DNA of 64,000 nucleotides from Kitasatospora kifunensis (lineage in GTDB: Bacteria; Actinomycetota; Actinomycetes; Streptomycetales; Streptomycetaceae), in assembly GCF_014203855.1 (NCBI RefSeq), contig NZ_JACHJV010000001.1:5208001-5272000 (forward strand), written 5' to 3'. A model generated the notes under the pieces. That model was not told the origin of the DNA. It did no database searches and worked only from the letters and a program-made list of their open reading frames with translations. The first letter of the stretch is position 1. Each line of letters begins with the position of its first letter. This document shows positions 1-9,005 of the stretch, in pieces. Both the position numbers and the translations under genes were made by a program.

Positions 1-291
1 GCCGACCTGCGCCAGAGCATCGACAACATCGACGCCGCGGTCGTCCACATGCTCGCCGAGCGGTTCAAGGCCACGCAGCGGGTCGGCACCCTCAAGGCCG
101 CCCACAAGCTGCCCGCCGCCGATCCGGCCCGCGAGCGTGACCAGATCCGGCGCCTGCGGGAGTTGGCGGCGGGCGCGCGGCTCGACCCGGTCTTCGCGGA
201 GAAGTTCCTCAACTTCATCATCGCCGAGGTGATCCGCCACCATGAGGCGATCGCCAAGGATGCCTCGACCGCCGGGAACGACTCGCACTGA
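1..291 (+). CDS. Chorismate mutase, AroQ class (5' end outside window)
   Basis: The frame is open from base 1, leaving the last 96 residues. The segment reading SIDNIDAAVVHMLAERFKAT followed by QRVGTLKA is the first helix of the all-alpha AroQ fold, and the C-terminal FLNFIIAEVIRHHEAIA helix also fits. The enzyme converts chorismate to prephenate in the cytoplasm, the branch point to phenylalanine and tyrosine. Full-length stand-alone mutases of this type are about 100 residues, so only a few N-terminal residues are missing. Nothing of its promoter is visible. Family assignment is firm; the exact start is unknown. Confidence 0.85.
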   Translation, partial: ADLRQSIDNIDAAVVHMLAERFKATQRVGTLKAAHKLPAADPARERDQIRRLRELAAGARLDPVFAEKFLNFIIAEVIRHHEAIAKDASTAGNDSH

Positions 292-328
292 CGGCTCGTC
301 AGTGCCGCGGATACGGCGGCGGCTCAGT

Positions 329-631
329 TCAGTGCAGCCGCGAGCGGCCGCCGCCGGGCGTCCTGGTGCCGCGGCGGGTGCGAGCGGGACGGGACGGGCG
401 GACGTCCGGCCTGCCCGGCCGCTCCTCGGTGGGCGGGGTCGCCGCCCGCTGGCGGGCGGTGAGCAGCGCGACGGCCGCGGCCGCGGGCGGCTCGGCGATG
501 CCGAGTTCGCGCATCACGGCCTGGTGCTCGGTGCACCACAGCGGGCTGGCCTGGCTGCCGTCCCCGTAGCCGAGGCCTTCGGGCGGGAGGTAGTGGATCC
601 CGCACTCGGTGCACTGGAAGACGAGCCGCAT
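329..631 (-). CDS. Small conserved hypothetical protein, possible zinc binder
   Basis: This is a 100-residue protein whose N-terminal part looks conserved. Cys7 and Cys10 (QCTEC) and Cys33 with His36 (WCTEH) form a plausible zinc site. The last 40 residues are Arg/Pro/Gly-rich and may be disordered. Its ATG lies one base after the stop of the 51-residue zinc-knuckle protein encoded just upstream, so the two are almost certainly co-transcribed and translationally coupled. It is convergent with the chorismate mutase gene. No function can be named. Confidence 0.6.
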   Translation of the reverse strand: MRLVFQCTECGIHYLPPEGLGYGDGSQASPLWCTEHQAVMRELGIAEPPAAAAVALLTARQRAATPPTEERPGRPDVRPSRPARTRRGTRTPGGGRSRLH

Positions 632-632
632 C

Positions 633-788
633 TCAGTTCACGTGTCCCTTCCCGCCGCAGTGGGCGCAGGGGGAAAGGTAGCTCTCCTGCCTGGGCTGCT
701 GCGTGCCGTCGAGGCCGGTCTCGACGGTGTATCGGATCTTCTCGGTGACGCCAGTACCGCCACACCTCGGGCAGACCTGCTGACTCAC
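633..788 (-). CDS. 51-residue DnaJ-like zinc-knuckle protein
   Basis: The product starts at GTG and carries two DnaJ-type knuckles, VCPRCGGTG (Cys6, Cys9) and PCAHCGGKG (Cys41, Cys44), separated by a short segment with paired hydrophobics. Together these would bind one zinc ion, like half of the DnaJ Cys-rich domain or the small zinc-ribbon proteins of actinobacteria. The stop codon is one base from the ATG of the following Cys-containing protein. The role is unknown; a protein-protein or chaperone-adaptor function is only inference. The gene is shorter than usual annotation cut-offs and easily missed. Confidence 0.6.
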   Translation of the reverse strand: MSQQVCPRCGGTGVTEKIRYTVETGLDGTQQPRQESYLSPCAHCGGKGHVN

Positions 789-798
789 GGGATCGACG

Positions 799-1824
799 CT
801 ACTCCTGGCGGCCGACGCCCGGGAGGGGTTTCACACGCTCGAGGGACGGCGCACTCCGGTCGTGCGGGAGGTCGAGGGTGAGCTGGTCGGGCTCCGCGCC
901 GCCTGCGCCGCCGACCTGGGCGGCGAAGGCGCCGAGCAGGACCAGCAGGCCGCCGAAGAGCTGCAGGGTGCCGAGGTGCTCGTCCAGCAGGAACCAGGCG
1001 GTCACCGTGGCGACCACCGCCTCGACGTTGGCCACCACGCCCGCCACCGGTGGCGACAGGTGGCGCACCGAGACCACGCCGGTCAGATAGGCGAGGACGG
1101 TGGCGACCAGGACCATCCAGGCCGCGGGCAGCCAGGCCGGCAGGTGGTGGCCGGCCATGGTGACCTGGCCGCCGAGCCGACTCCAGTGGCCCTGCCAGGG
1201 GCGGGCGACCACGGTGAGTACCAGCGCGCCGATCAGCAGTCCGAACGCCGAAAGCCCGAGCGGGTCGGCGGGCCGCTCGCCGCGGCCGCCGGCGTCGGCC
1301 AGCACGAAGTAGCCGACCTGGCAGCAGGCCGCGCAGAGCGCGAAGAGCACGCCGACGGGATCGAAGCTCAGCCCCTGCCAGACCTCCACCACGCAGGCCA
1401 GCCCGGTGACCGCGACCGCGGCGCCGATCGCCGCGCCCCGGGTGACCGGACGGCGCTGCACGAAGCGGACGTAGCCCAACAGCAGTGGCGGCCCGAGGTA
1501 CTCGATCAGCAGCGCCACGCCGACGGGGATGCGGGATATCGCCGCGAAGTAGCAGGCCTGCACGCCCGCGACACCGAGCAGCCCGAACCCCAGCACCAGT
1601 GCGGGGCGCTCGCGCAGCACCGCCCGGTGGCGCCAGGCCAGCGGCAGCAGCACCACGGCGGCGCCGGTGGCCCGCAGCCAGACCACCTGGAGCGGGGAGA
1701 GGCCGGCTTCGATCAGCGGTTTGGCCGCGGTGCCGGAGCCGCCGAAGGAGAAGGCGGAGACCAGCGCGAGGGTGAGGCCGATGGCCCGGCGGGAGCGCTG
1801 TGCGGTGGCCGGGGTGGAGTGCAT
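799..1824 (-). CDS. EamA-family (DMT superfamily) membrane transporter
   Basis: The 341-residue protein has about ten hydrophobic helices arranged as two EamA repeats, starting with IGLTLALVSAFSFGGSGTAA and with the second repeat beginning near VGVLFALCAACCQVGYFV. EamA proteins are drug/metabolite exporters or amino-acid/nucleobase permeases of the inner membrane; the substrate cannot be read from sequence. The C-terminal 40 residues are a charged cytoplasmic tail. The frame is open far upstream, but MHSTPATAQR is the first methionine before the first helix and is taken as the start. It runs away from the penicillin-binding protein gene, which is transcribed in the same direction from further upstream. 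Confidence 0.85.
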   Translation of the reverse strand: MHSTPATAQRSRRAIGLTLALVSAFSFGGSGTAAKPLIEAGLSPLQVVWLRATGAAVVLLPLAWRHRAVLRERPALVLGFGLLGVAGVQACYFAAISRIPVGVALLIEYLGPPLLLGYVRFVQRRPVTRGAAIGAAVAVTGLACVVEVWQGLSFDPVGVLFALCAACCQVGYFVLADAGGRGERPADPLGLSAFGLLIGALVLTVVARPWQGHWSRLGGQVTMAGHHLPAWLPAAWMVLVATVLAYLTGVVSVRHLSPPVAGVVANVEAVVATVTAWFLLDEHLGTLQLFGGLLVLLGAFAAQVGGAGGAEPDQLTLDLPHDRSAPSLERVKPLPGVGRQE

Positions 1825-1879
1825 CGGAACATTCTGCCAGCAACCCGAACAAGTGTTTCTGCTGGTGCCTGACACGGCC

Positions 1880-4237
1880 CTAGGCGTCAGTCGGCACCGG
1901 CGGGGTGCTGCCGCCCCCGGAAGGGGAAGCGGACGTGGTCGGCGGGTTCGTCGTGGGTCGGGTCGGGTCGGGGCTGACCGGGGGCCTCGACGGCCGGCTG
2001 GGCGAGCTGGGCGGTGTGACCGGCGGGACCGGTGTCGAGGGTTCCTCGGGCCGGCTCGACGGCGTGCTGGGCGGCGTCTGGCTCGGCGGCTCAGGAGTGG
2101 GCGAGGCAGACGGCGGCTGGCTGCCCGCCGACGCGCCGGGGCTCGCGCTGCCCGGGGTCGAGGGGCGGGGGGTGTTCGGCTTGGCCGGGGTGGGCGAAGG
2201 AGTCGACGGAGCGACCGACGCAGTGGACGCGGCATCGTCCAGCACGGTTGGGCCGGGGTCGGTGAACTGGCCGACCGGGGTGCCCTTGAGCGCGGCCTTC
2301 ATGTAGTCGGTCCAGATCTGCGCCGGGTAGCCGCCGCCGTTGACCCGCCCGCCGCCGGCCGTGCCGGAGAGCGTGACCTGCTTGCCGGTGCCGGCCTGCT
2401 CACCGAACATCGCCACCGAGGTCACCACCTCGGGGGTGTAGCCGACGAACCAGGCCGAGCGGTTGCCGTCGGTGGTCCCGGTCTTGCCGGCCGCCGGGCG
2501 CCCCAGCTCCTTGGCCCGCCACCCGGTGCCGCCCTGGTCCGCCACCACGCCCTGCAGCATGTCGGTGACCTGCCGCGCGGTCTGCTCGCTCACCGCCCGG
2601 CTGCTCTGCCTGGGCGGCAGCGGCACGTCGGTGCCGTCCAGCTGGAGCGACTGCACCAGCCAAGGGCTCTGCTGCCGCCCGTCGTTGTCCAGCGTCGCGT
2701 AGACCCCGGCCATGTCCAGCACGCTCGGCATCGAGACGCCCAGCGGCAGCGAGGGCACGGCGTTCAGCTCGTTGGTGTCGGCGGGCAGGCCGAGCGCGAT
2801 CGCGCTCTGCTTGACCTTCTCCAGGCCGGTGTCCTGGGCGAGTTGGGCGAAGGCGGTGTTGACCGACCAGTCGGTGGCCTGGCGCAGCGTGATCTGGCCG
2901 TACTCGGCCTCGCCCTCGTTCGGCGGCGCGTACGGCGGCTTTGCCGTACCGCCGCGCACCGGGCGGCGGTTGGCGCCGTCGTAGACGGTGTCGGGGGTGA
3001 TGGTCCGCCCGTCCTGGGTCTTCGCCCCGCTCTCCAGCGCGGCGGCCAGCGCGATCGGCTTGAAGGTCGAACCGGCCTGGTAGTCGCGGCGGGTGGCGTT
3101 GTTGATGAAGTGCTGGGTGTAGTCGGTGCCGCCGTACATGGCCAGCACCCCGCCGGTCTTCGGGTCCACCGAGACCGCGCCGGCCTGGATGTCGCCGTCG
3201 CCCGGGCGCTTGGCGGCGTCCAGCTTGTCGGTCAACTGCCGCTGCACGGCGGTCTGCAGGTCCGCCTGGCGGGCCGGGTCGAGGCTCAGCGTGATCCGGT
3301 AGCCGCCTCGGGCGAGCGCCGCCTCGTCCACCAACTGGTGCGTCAGCAGGTACTCCTTGGCGGCGTCCACCAGGTAGCCGGCCTGTCCGGACAGGCCGAG
3401 CGCCGGCTGCGGCGCGCGGACCTGCGGGAAGGTGATCGCGGCCCGGTCGGCGGCCGGCAGCCAGCCCTCCTGGACCATGCCGTCCAGCACGTAGTTCCAG
3501 CGCCCGGTGGCCGCGCGCTTGCCCGCCTCGGTGGCACTCGAGACGTCGTATGCCGAGGGCGCGTTGAGCAGCGTCGCCAGGTAGGCGCCCTGCGCGGCGT
3601 TCAACTGGCTGGCGTCGACACCGAAGTAGGCCTGTGCCGCGGCCTGGATGCCGTAGGCGCCGCGCCCGTAGTAGGTGGTGTTCAGGTAGCTCGCCAGGAT
3701 CTCCTCCTTGGAGAGCGTGGCGTCCACCTTGATCGCGATGAAGATCTCCTTGACCTTCCGGCTGACCGTCCGCTGTTGCGTCAAGTAGGCGTTCTTGACG
3801 TACTGCTGGGTGATCGTCGAACCGCCCTGGGCGCCCTTGCCGGTGGCGGTGTTCCAGCCGGCCCGCAGCAGCGCGGCCGGGTTGACGGCGCCTTCGCGGT
3901 AGAAGTCGCGGTCCTCGGCGGCGAGGATCGCGTGCTGGGCCTCGGTGGAGATCTGGTCCAGGGACACGCTCTGCCGGTTGGTCTGGCCGGTCTGCGCGAG
4001 CACCGTGCCGTCCCGGTAGAGCCAGGTGTTGCGCTGCGCGGTGGCGGCGGCGTGGGCGTCCGGCACCTTGACCAGGGCCACGCCGAGCGCGAAGAACCCG
4101 GCGCCGAGCAGCAGCACGGTCACGGTCGAGAAGAGGCCGAACCGCCAGGTCGGTATCAGCCGGCGCCAGCCGTGGCGGCGCGGGCGCCCGGAGTGCAGCA
4201 GGCGGCGCGGCAGGGAGCGGGAAGCAGGTCGCGGCAC
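1880..4237 (-). CDS. Bifunctional penicillin-binding protein (transglycosylase/transpeptidase, class A)
   Basis: This 785-residue enzyme polymerises and cross-links peptidoglycan outside the membrane. A basic cytoplasmic tail is followed by one membrane anchor (about residues 33-56). The GT51 glycosyltransferase domain shows AAEDRDFY (about 107-113) and QGGSTITQQYVKNAYL (about 137-152). The transpeptidase domain shows the serine motif GSTFK (about 390), SVN (about 458) and KTGTT (about 585). The last 110 residues are a Pro/Thr/Ser-rich tail that probably spans the wall. The GTG start follows a GAGAGG Shine-Dalgarno. Paralogs are common in actinomycetes, so its specific role (growth or sporulation) is open. 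Confidence 0.95.
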   Translation of the reverse strand: MPRPASRSLPRRLLHSGRPRRHGWRRLIPTWRFGLFSTVTVLLLGAGFFALGVALVKVPDAHAAATAQRNTWLYRDGTVLAQTGQTNRQSVSLDQISTEAQHAILAAEDRDFYREGAVNPAALLRAGWNTATGKGAQGGSTITQQYVKNAYLTQQRTVSRKVKEIFIAIKVDATLSKEEILASYLNTTYYGRGAYGIQAAAQAYFGVDASQLNAAQGAYLATLLNAPSAYDVSSATEAGKRAATGRWNYVLDGMVQEGWLPAADRAAITFPQVRAPQPALGLSGQAGYLVDAAKEYLLTHQLVDEAALARGGYRITLSLDPARQADLQTAVQRQLTDKLDAAKRPGDGDIQAGAVSVDPKTGGVLAMYGGTDYTQHFINNATRRDYQAGSTFKPIALAAALESGAKTQDGRTITPDTVYDGANRRPVRGGTAKPPYAPPNEGEAEYGQITLRQATDWSVNTAFAQLAQDTGLEKVKQSAIALGLPADTNELNAVPSLPLGVSMPSVLDMAGVYATLDNDGRQQSPWLVQSLQLDGTDVPLPPRQSSRAVSEQTARQVTDMLQGVVADQGGTGWRAKELGRPAAGKTGTTDGNRSAWFVGYTPEVVTSVAMFGEQAGTGKQVTLSGTAGGGRVNGGGYPAQIWTDYMKAALKGTPVGQFTDPGPTVLDDAASTASVAPSTPSPTPAKPNTPRPSTPGSASPGASAGSQPPSASPTPEPPSQTPPSTPSSRPEEPSTPVPPVTPPSSPSRPSRPPVSPDPTRPTTNPPTTSASPSGGGSTPPVPTDA

Positions 4238-4413
4238 GAGGGCCTTTCCTCTCAGCCCCGTGACGGTCGTTCACGCGGTCGGTTCGGCGGTCGCGCCCGT
4301 GGTGGCGCAAGGACCGCCCCTGGATAGGGGACCGTCAAAGGGTGCCTGGGCCCGTTCGGTGGCCGGTAGGGACTTTTGTCCCTTTTGTTGGAAGTGGTGG
4401 GAGAACAGATGGT

Positions 4414-4419
4414 TAGGGT
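4414..4419 (+). promoter_or_regulatory. Candidate -10 element of a leaderless promoter
   Basis: TAGGGT lies seven bases before the GTG at 4426 and no Shine-Dalgarno is present between them. This is the spacing of a leaderless actinomycete message, where transcription begins at or next to the start codon. A TTGGAA that could be the -35 box starts at 4388, but the spacer would be about 20 bases, so the -35 is uncertain. Confidence 0.4.
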
Positions 4420-4425
4420 GGGATC

Positions 4426-5367
4426 GTGCCCGCCACCGATTCGGGACCGGCCGACCTGGGAGCAGTCGACCTGGGACCGGCAAACCTGCCGCCGGCCGCC
4501 GGTCCGCCGTTGCCCGTCGGCGCTCGGCTGCTGCGCGTCGACGGCACCGTGCTGCACGTCCGCTGTGAGGGCAGCGGCCCGGTCTGCGTGCTGAGCGGCG
4601 GGCTCGGCTGCGCCTGGTTCGACTGGGACGCGGTGGCGGCGCTGCTCGTCCCGCACCGCACCGTGGTCCGCTTCGATCGCCCCGGCTACGGACTGAGCGC
4701 GTCGGCCGCCGCGGCGCCCACGCTGCGCGGCGAGGCCGAGCGGATCCGCCGGATCCTCTCCGTACTCGGCCTGGCCGGCCCGGCCACCGTGGTCGGCCAC
4801 TCGATGGCCGCCTTCCACGTCGAGGCCTTCGCCCGGCTGCATCCCGAGCGCACCAGCGCGGTGGTGCTGGTGGACGGGAGCACCGAGCCGCACGCCAGGG
4901 AGCGTCCGCTGCCCCGCGCGCGGGTGCGCGCGGCGCGGCTGGCGGCGGGGGTGGCGCGCGGCCTGGCCGTGCCGTACCTGCTCGGGCCGCCCGGGCGGCG
5001 GCTGGTGGTGCGGCTGGCCACCGCCTGCGGGCGCGACCCGGCGCCGCGCCTCTTGGTGCGCCGCTGCTACCGGCCCTGGCGGGCGTTGCGCGCGGCCCTG
5101 CTCGAGAACACCTGCTACCGGGATCAGGCAGCCCAACTGCTCGTACTGAGAGCCGAGTTGCCGCTTCCGGCGCCGGTGGTGGTGCTGGCCGCCGACGACG
5201 GGAGCGCCTCGCGCCGGGCGCGGCGCCACCGCGCGCGGCAGCGGCAACTCGCCTTGGCACTCGGTGGCCGGCTGACGGTTGCCGCACCGAGTGGGCACCT
5301 GCTGATGCTGGACCGGCCGGAGGCCGTGGCGGCGGCGGTGCTCACGGCGAACGACAGTGCCGACTAA
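4426..5367 (+). CDS. Alpha/beta-hydrolase fold protein
   Basis: The 313-residue protein has the usual order of the fold: a strand-turn with VLSGGLGCAWFDWD as oxyanion region, the nucleophile elbow VVGHSMA (Ser about 126), and a late histidine in APSGHLLMLDRPE (about 290). The first 35 residues are Ala/Pro-rich and poorly structured. The nearly absent upstream leader and GTG start fit a leaderless message. Substrate is unknown; an esterase or epoxide-hydrolase-like activity is possible. The stop codon overlaps the stop of the convergent histidine kinase gene by four bases. Confidence 0.8.
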   Translation: MPATDSGPADLGAVDLGPANLPPAAGPPLPVGARLLRVDGTVLHVRCEGSGPVCVLSGGLGCAWFDWDAVAALLVPHRTVVRFDRPGYGLSASAAAAPTLRGEAERIRRILSVLGLAGPATVVGHSMAAFHVEAFARLHPERTSAVVLVDGSTEPHARERPLPRARVRAARLAAGVARGLAVPYLLGPPGRRLVVRLATACGRDPAPRLLVRRCYRPWRALRAALLENTCYRDQAAQLLVLRAELPLPAPVVVLAADDGSASRRARRHRARQRQLALALGGRLTVAAPSGHLLMLDRPEAVAAAVLTANDSAD

Positions 5368-6599
5368 GCGGCTTGATGATCAATCAGGTCGATGGCCAGG
5401 TCGGGCAGCGGGAGTCGCAGCCGGACCGCGAAGCCGCCGTCCGGCTCGGGCGCGGCCTCGATCGTGCCGCCCAGCAGTGCGGCCCGCTCGCGCAGCCCGA
5501 TCAGGCCGTGCCGCCCGCCCGGCAGCCCGGAGTCCGGGCACGGCCCGGTCGGCGCGTCATTGCACACCGTGACGTGCAGCGTCGTCGGGGTGATCCGGAC
5601 CAGTACCCGGGTGTCGGTGCCGGGCGCGTGCTTGCGCACGTTGGTCAGCGCCTCCTGCACCGTGCGGTAGGCCGCCCGCTCCACCGGCTCGGGCAACGGC
5701 CGCTCAAGGCACCCGTCCACCCGCAGGGTGGCGGCCACCTCGGCGGCGGCCACCAGGCGCGGCAGGTCGGCCAGCCGGGGTTGCGGCACCAGCTCGGTCG
5801 GCCCGGCCCCCGCCGCCCGCAGCACCAGGATCATCGAGCGCAGCTCTTCGAGGGTGGCCACCGCCAGACCGCGCAGGGTGGCGGCCGTCTCCCGGGTGGC
5901 CGGGTCCTTGGTGGTCACCTGGAGGGCGCCGGCCTGCACCGCGATCAGTCCGGCCTGGTGCGAGACCACGTCGTGCATCTCGCGGGCGATCCGGGCCCGC
6001 TCCGCGGCGATCACCGTCTTCGCGTAGAGCGCGCGCTCCTGGTCGCGCACCTCGGCCAGCTCGGCCACCCGCTCGGAGAGGTCGCGCCTGGTCTGGGCGA
6101 GCAGCCCGAGCGCCACCGGGCCGATGCCCAGCATGGTCGCGAAGATCAGCTGCTGGGTGAGAGTGCTCAGGCTCTCCGTCCGGAAGGCGGTGATCGGCCA
6201 GGGCAGGAAGCTGCCCAGCACCACCAGCAGCGCCGCGAGCGACTTCTGCCACCGCGCTCGCTCGCTGCGGGCCACGGTGTAGCCGGCGATCATGGCGGCG
6301 AGCAGCGCGTTGCCCGCGTACAGGCCGGGGAGGGTGAGCAGCAGGACGGTGCGCGGGAAGCGGCGGCGCACCAGCAGGGCGGCGGCCGCCACCAGGGAGA
6401 CCGCGAAGTGCCAGTCGTGCGTCGACGGCAGGTTCAGCAGGGCGTCCAGTGCGGCGGGCACCACCAGGAGCAGGTCCACCGCCCACGGGTGCCAGCGCCG
6501 CTCGGGACGCCAGAGCCAGCCGATCGACCGCTCCGCCCACCCCTTCGCTCTGGCTATCACGCTGCTCGCTCCGATCCTCGCCCGACCGGCCTCGGGCAC
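5364..6599 (-). CDS. Membrane sensor histidine kinase, HisKA_3 (NarL-type) family
   Basis: The protein has four to five membrane helices in the first half, then the dimerisation/phosphoacceptor box REMHDVVSHQAGLI (His about 207), an N-box EALTNVRKHAPG (about 317) and a G-box ending RHGLIGLRERAALLGG. It would autophosphorylate and pass phosphate to a NarL/LuxR response regulator. No regulator gene is adjacent, so it is an orphan here; the closest NarL-type regulator is 18 kb away at 24.9 kb. GTG at 6599 is chosen because TACCGT lies seven bases upstream, a leaderless arrangement; the frame is open to 6662. The 3' end overlaps the hydrolase gene. Confidence 0.85.
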   Translation of the reverse strand: MPEAGRARIGASSVIARAKGWAERSIGWLWRPERRWHPWAVDLLLVVPAALDALLNLPSTHDWHFAVSLVAAAALLVRRRFPRTVLLLTLPGLYAGNALLAAMIAGYTVARSERARWQKSLAALLVVLGSFLPWPITAFRTESLSTLTQQLIFATMLGIGPVALGLLAQTRRDLSERVAELAEVRDQERALYAKTVIAAERARIAREMHDVVSHQAGLIAVQAGALQVTTKDPATRETAATLRGLAVATLEELRSMILVLRAAGAGPTELVPQPRLADLPRLVAAAEVAATLRVDGCLERPLPEPVERAAYRTVQEALTNVRKHAPGTDTRVLVRITPTTLHVTVCNDAPTGPCPDSGLPGGRHGLIGLRERAALLGGTIEAAPEPDGGFAVRLRLPLPDLAIDLIDHQAA

Positions 6600-6698
6600 C
6601 CTGGCGACGGTACCGCACCGCCTCGGCCGGTGCGGCTGGTCGCCCAGGGGATGGGACAGCACACGGGAGCGCGGCGGTTTCCGAGCCGCCGATCGCTC

Positions 6699-6797
6699 TC
6701 AGGCGGCCGTGCGGCACAGCACCAGCGTGACGAAGCCGAAGCTCTCCCGGTAGACCCACAGCCCCTCGCCGCGCGCGGTGTTCGCGTGTTCGAGCAC
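6699..6797 (-). CDS. Possible 32-residue small protein or remnant C-terminus
   Basis: Reading from GTG gives a short product beginning VLEHANTARGEG and continuing LWVYRESFGFVTLVLCR, a protein-like mixture of charged, aromatic and hydrophobic residues in otherwise featureless sequence between two minus-strand genes. The frame is closed by a stop upstream inside the membrane-protein gene, and no strong ribosome-binding site precedes the GTG. It could be a small gene conserved in streptomycetes or the tail of a decayed gene. I cannot assign a function. Confidence 0.35.
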   Translation of the reverse strand: MLEHANTARGEGLWVYRESFGFVTLVLCRTAA

Positions 6798-6882
6798 CTG
6801 GGCCTGGTCCGGGTGCTCGGGGTGGTCGCCGTGGCGGGACGCTATCTGGGCACCGTGCTGGTGGAGTTGGAGCGATGAGGGC

Positions 6883-8532
6883 TCAGCACGCGCTTCCCCT
6901 GGGCAGCTGGTAGCGCGCGTCGATGCGGTAGTCGCCCGGGGCGGTCACGGTGAGCTTGGTCCAGTCCCCGTCCTGGCTCAGGCAGGCGCCGCCCGGGCCG
7001 TGCACGGTGAGCCAGGGCGAGTACGGGACCCGCAGCTGCACCGGGCCGGCGGCGCTGACGGTGAGCTGGATCCCCGCCGCGTCCGCCCGCTGCACGGTGG
7101 CCGGCGCGGCGGCCAGTGGCTGGGCGTCGGTGAACCGGAACAGCCGCCAGTTGTCGTCGTGCCAGACCTCCTGCAGCCAGCTGGGGCCGGTCCTGACCAG
7201 TGCGGCCTCGGCGACGCCGGCGGTGTCGGTGGGGCCGGTGGGCAGCGCGACGTAGCCGACCGCCCAGCGCTGCAGCCAGTCGTGGTAGCCGGCCGGGGTG
7301 AGCAGCTTGTTGGTCTTGTCGTAGAAGAGCGGGTTGCGCTGCACGTCGGCCTGGCGGTTCCAGCCGCGGGCCAGCTCGACGGCGTCGGCCAGCCGCCAGG
7401 ACTCGTAGTGGTTGAGCATCGGGACCGCCTCGACGCGGCTCTGCTCGGCGTTCAGCCGGTGCAGTTCGGCGATCAGCCCGTCCGCCTGCCCGGTCGGGGT
7501 GGGCGTCGGGATGCCGACGATGTTCGCGGTGATGGTCCAGTAGACCGACACCCCGAATCCGACGATCAGGGCGGTGAGCCGCCGCCAGGACCGGACGCGA
7601 CGCCAGTGCTCGTTGCTGAGCACGGCCAGCAGCACGACGCCGCCGAAGATCAGCGCCAGGCGCTGGACGTTCATGCCGATCGGCGTCTCGAAGGCCAGCG
7701 TCAGCCCGGAGCCCAGCGCGTACACCAGGGCGCCGAAGCGCACCGCGCGCCAGTCCTTGGGGACCAGCAGCGCCACCACCAGCGCGGTGCCCGCCGAGAA
7801 GATCGCGGTGGAGGCGGAGATCGGGTCGACCCCGGAGAAGGGGAAGAGCGCGGCGGTGCCCAGCACCACCACCGGCGGCGGCACGGCCATCGCCCAACCG
7901 GTCCGGTACCGCTTGGTGAGCAGCAGCGCGGCCGCCGCCACATCGACGAAGAGACCGGCCACCGGGCTGGCCGTGGTGGCCAGCAGCGCGCAGAGAGCGA
8001 CCGCCGAGACCCGCCACCAGTTCGCCGACCGCTGCTCTCCGGCCACCACCACCGCGGCCAGGGCGAACATGGCGCCGAGCGCGAAGGTCACCCGCCCGGC
8101 GGCGATGTCGCAGGTCAGCGAGAAGGCCCCGAAGAGCGCGGCGGGCAGTGGCCGGCGCACACCGGTGCGCTGCAGCAGCACGGTGAGCAGCGCGGTCGAG
8201 AGCACGCTTGCCGCCACGGCGATGGTGCGCACCCCGAACAGGGCCATCAGCGAAGGTGCGAGCAGGCTGTAGGAGGCGGGGTGGATGCCGCCGTACCAGG
8301 AGAAGTTGTACGCCGAGCCCGGGTGCTTGGCCATGAAGTCCGCCCAGGCGAACTGCGCCGAGAGGTCGGCGGTGACCCCGGCCATGAAGCGTGCCCAGAG
8401 CAGGCCCATGACCAGCGCGGCCGCGGTGGCGATCCACACCGGGGAGGTCCAGCGCCGCCAGAGTGGCGTGCGTGGCGGCTGGCTGGGCTCCGGCGGTGTC
8501 GGGGGTGCGGTGGGCTGCTGCAGAACGCTCAC
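6883..8532 (-). CDS. Large integral membrane protein, possibly GT-C-type glycosyltransferase
   Basis: The 549-residue protein starts with a Pro-rich cytoplasmic segment, then has about ten to twelve hydrophobic helices up to residue 350, and ends in a soluble extracytoplasmic domain of about 200 residues. The loop after the first helix (FAWADFMAKHPGSAYNFSWY) and the soluble tail resemble the layout of lipid-linked-sugar glycosyltransferases of the GT-C fold, but no catalytic DD or DE motif is certain. Actinomycete homologues are generally called membrane proteins. It is preceded by about 300 bases of non-coding DNA that separate it from the first tRNA-Lys. Confidence 0.75.
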   Translation of the reverse strand: MSVLQQPTAPPTPPEPSQPPRTPLWRRWTSPVWIATAAALVMGLLWARFMAGVTADLSAQFAWADFMAKHPGSAYNFSWYGGIHPASYSLLAPSLMALFGVRTIAVAASVLSTALLTVLLQRTGVRRPLPAALFGAFSLTCDIAAGRVTFALGAMFALAAVVVAGEQRSANWWRVSAVALCALLATTASPVAGLFVDVAAAALLLTKRYRTGWAMAVPPPVVVLGTAALFPFSGVDPISASTAIFSAGTALVVALLVPKDWRAVRFGALVYALGSGLTLAFETPIGMNVQRLALIFGGVVLLAVLSNEHWRRVRSWRRLTALIVGFGVSVYWTITANIVGIPTPTPTGQADGLIAELHRLNAEQSRVEAVPMLNHYESWRLADAVELARGWNRQADVQRNPLFYDKTNKLLTPAGYHDWLQRWAVGYVALPTGPTDTAGVAEAALVRTGPSWLQEVWHDDNWRLFRFTDAQPLAAAPATVQRADAAGIQLTVSAAGPVQLRVPYSPWLTVHGPGGACLSQDGDWTKLTVTAPGDYRIDARYQLPRGSAC

Positions 8533-8786
8533 TGCGCGTGGTTCTCCCGTCTTGGTGGGGGCGTCAGGCCGGCCGGTTCGGCCGGGTCGCCGGGTAGCTC
8601 CGGACCCCGTGAGCTGTCACCGCCTGCGCGTCAATCTTCCGATGACGCTCCCCCGCCGCGGCCACCGGGGGTCGGCGGCAGACCGTGGACCTGTTGGACG
8701 GAACGGATCACCAGGTGAACGTGGCTCATGGAGGGTGGCTCACCATGACCGGGAAGGCGGGCCGGGGAGGGCGGACCGGGAAAAGC

Positions 8787-8820
8787 GACGGGCCGCCCTC
8801 CCGTAGGAGAGCGGCCCGTC
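8787..8820 (-). terminator. Hairpin terminator downstream of tRNA-Lys copy 1
   Basis: The arms GACGGGCCGC and GCGGCCCGTC enclose a smaller CTCC/GGAG stem. On the minus strand the stem is followed by CTTTTCC, so it works as an intrinsic terminator for the tRNA gene immediately upstream. Confidence 0.75.
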
Positions 8821-8828
8821 GTTGTTGT

Positions 8829-8901
8829 GCGCCGCCAGGGACTCGAACCCCGGACCCGCTGATTAAGAGTCAGCTGCTCTAACCAACTGAGCTAGCGGCG
8901 C
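8829..8901 (-). tRNA. tRNA-Lys (anticodon CTT), copy 1
   Basis: The 73-base gene folds into a canonical cloverleaf: acceptor GCGCCGC/GCGGCGC, D arm GCTC/GAGC, anticodon stem GCTGA/TCAGC around loop CTCTTAA (anticodon CTT), and T arm with TTCGAGT. CCA is not encoded. A TAGTGT box lies 17 bases upstream and a hairpin terminator lies downstream. The same 73 bases recur three more times in this window. Confidence 0.97.
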
Positions 8902-9005
8902 CTGTTCAACGCGGAGAACACTACCTGACCAGCGGGCCTAGGCAGAAATCGAGCAAGAGCATCGCTCTGATGCGCGAGCAGTGCTCTCACTTCGGGGCGG
9001 CGATC

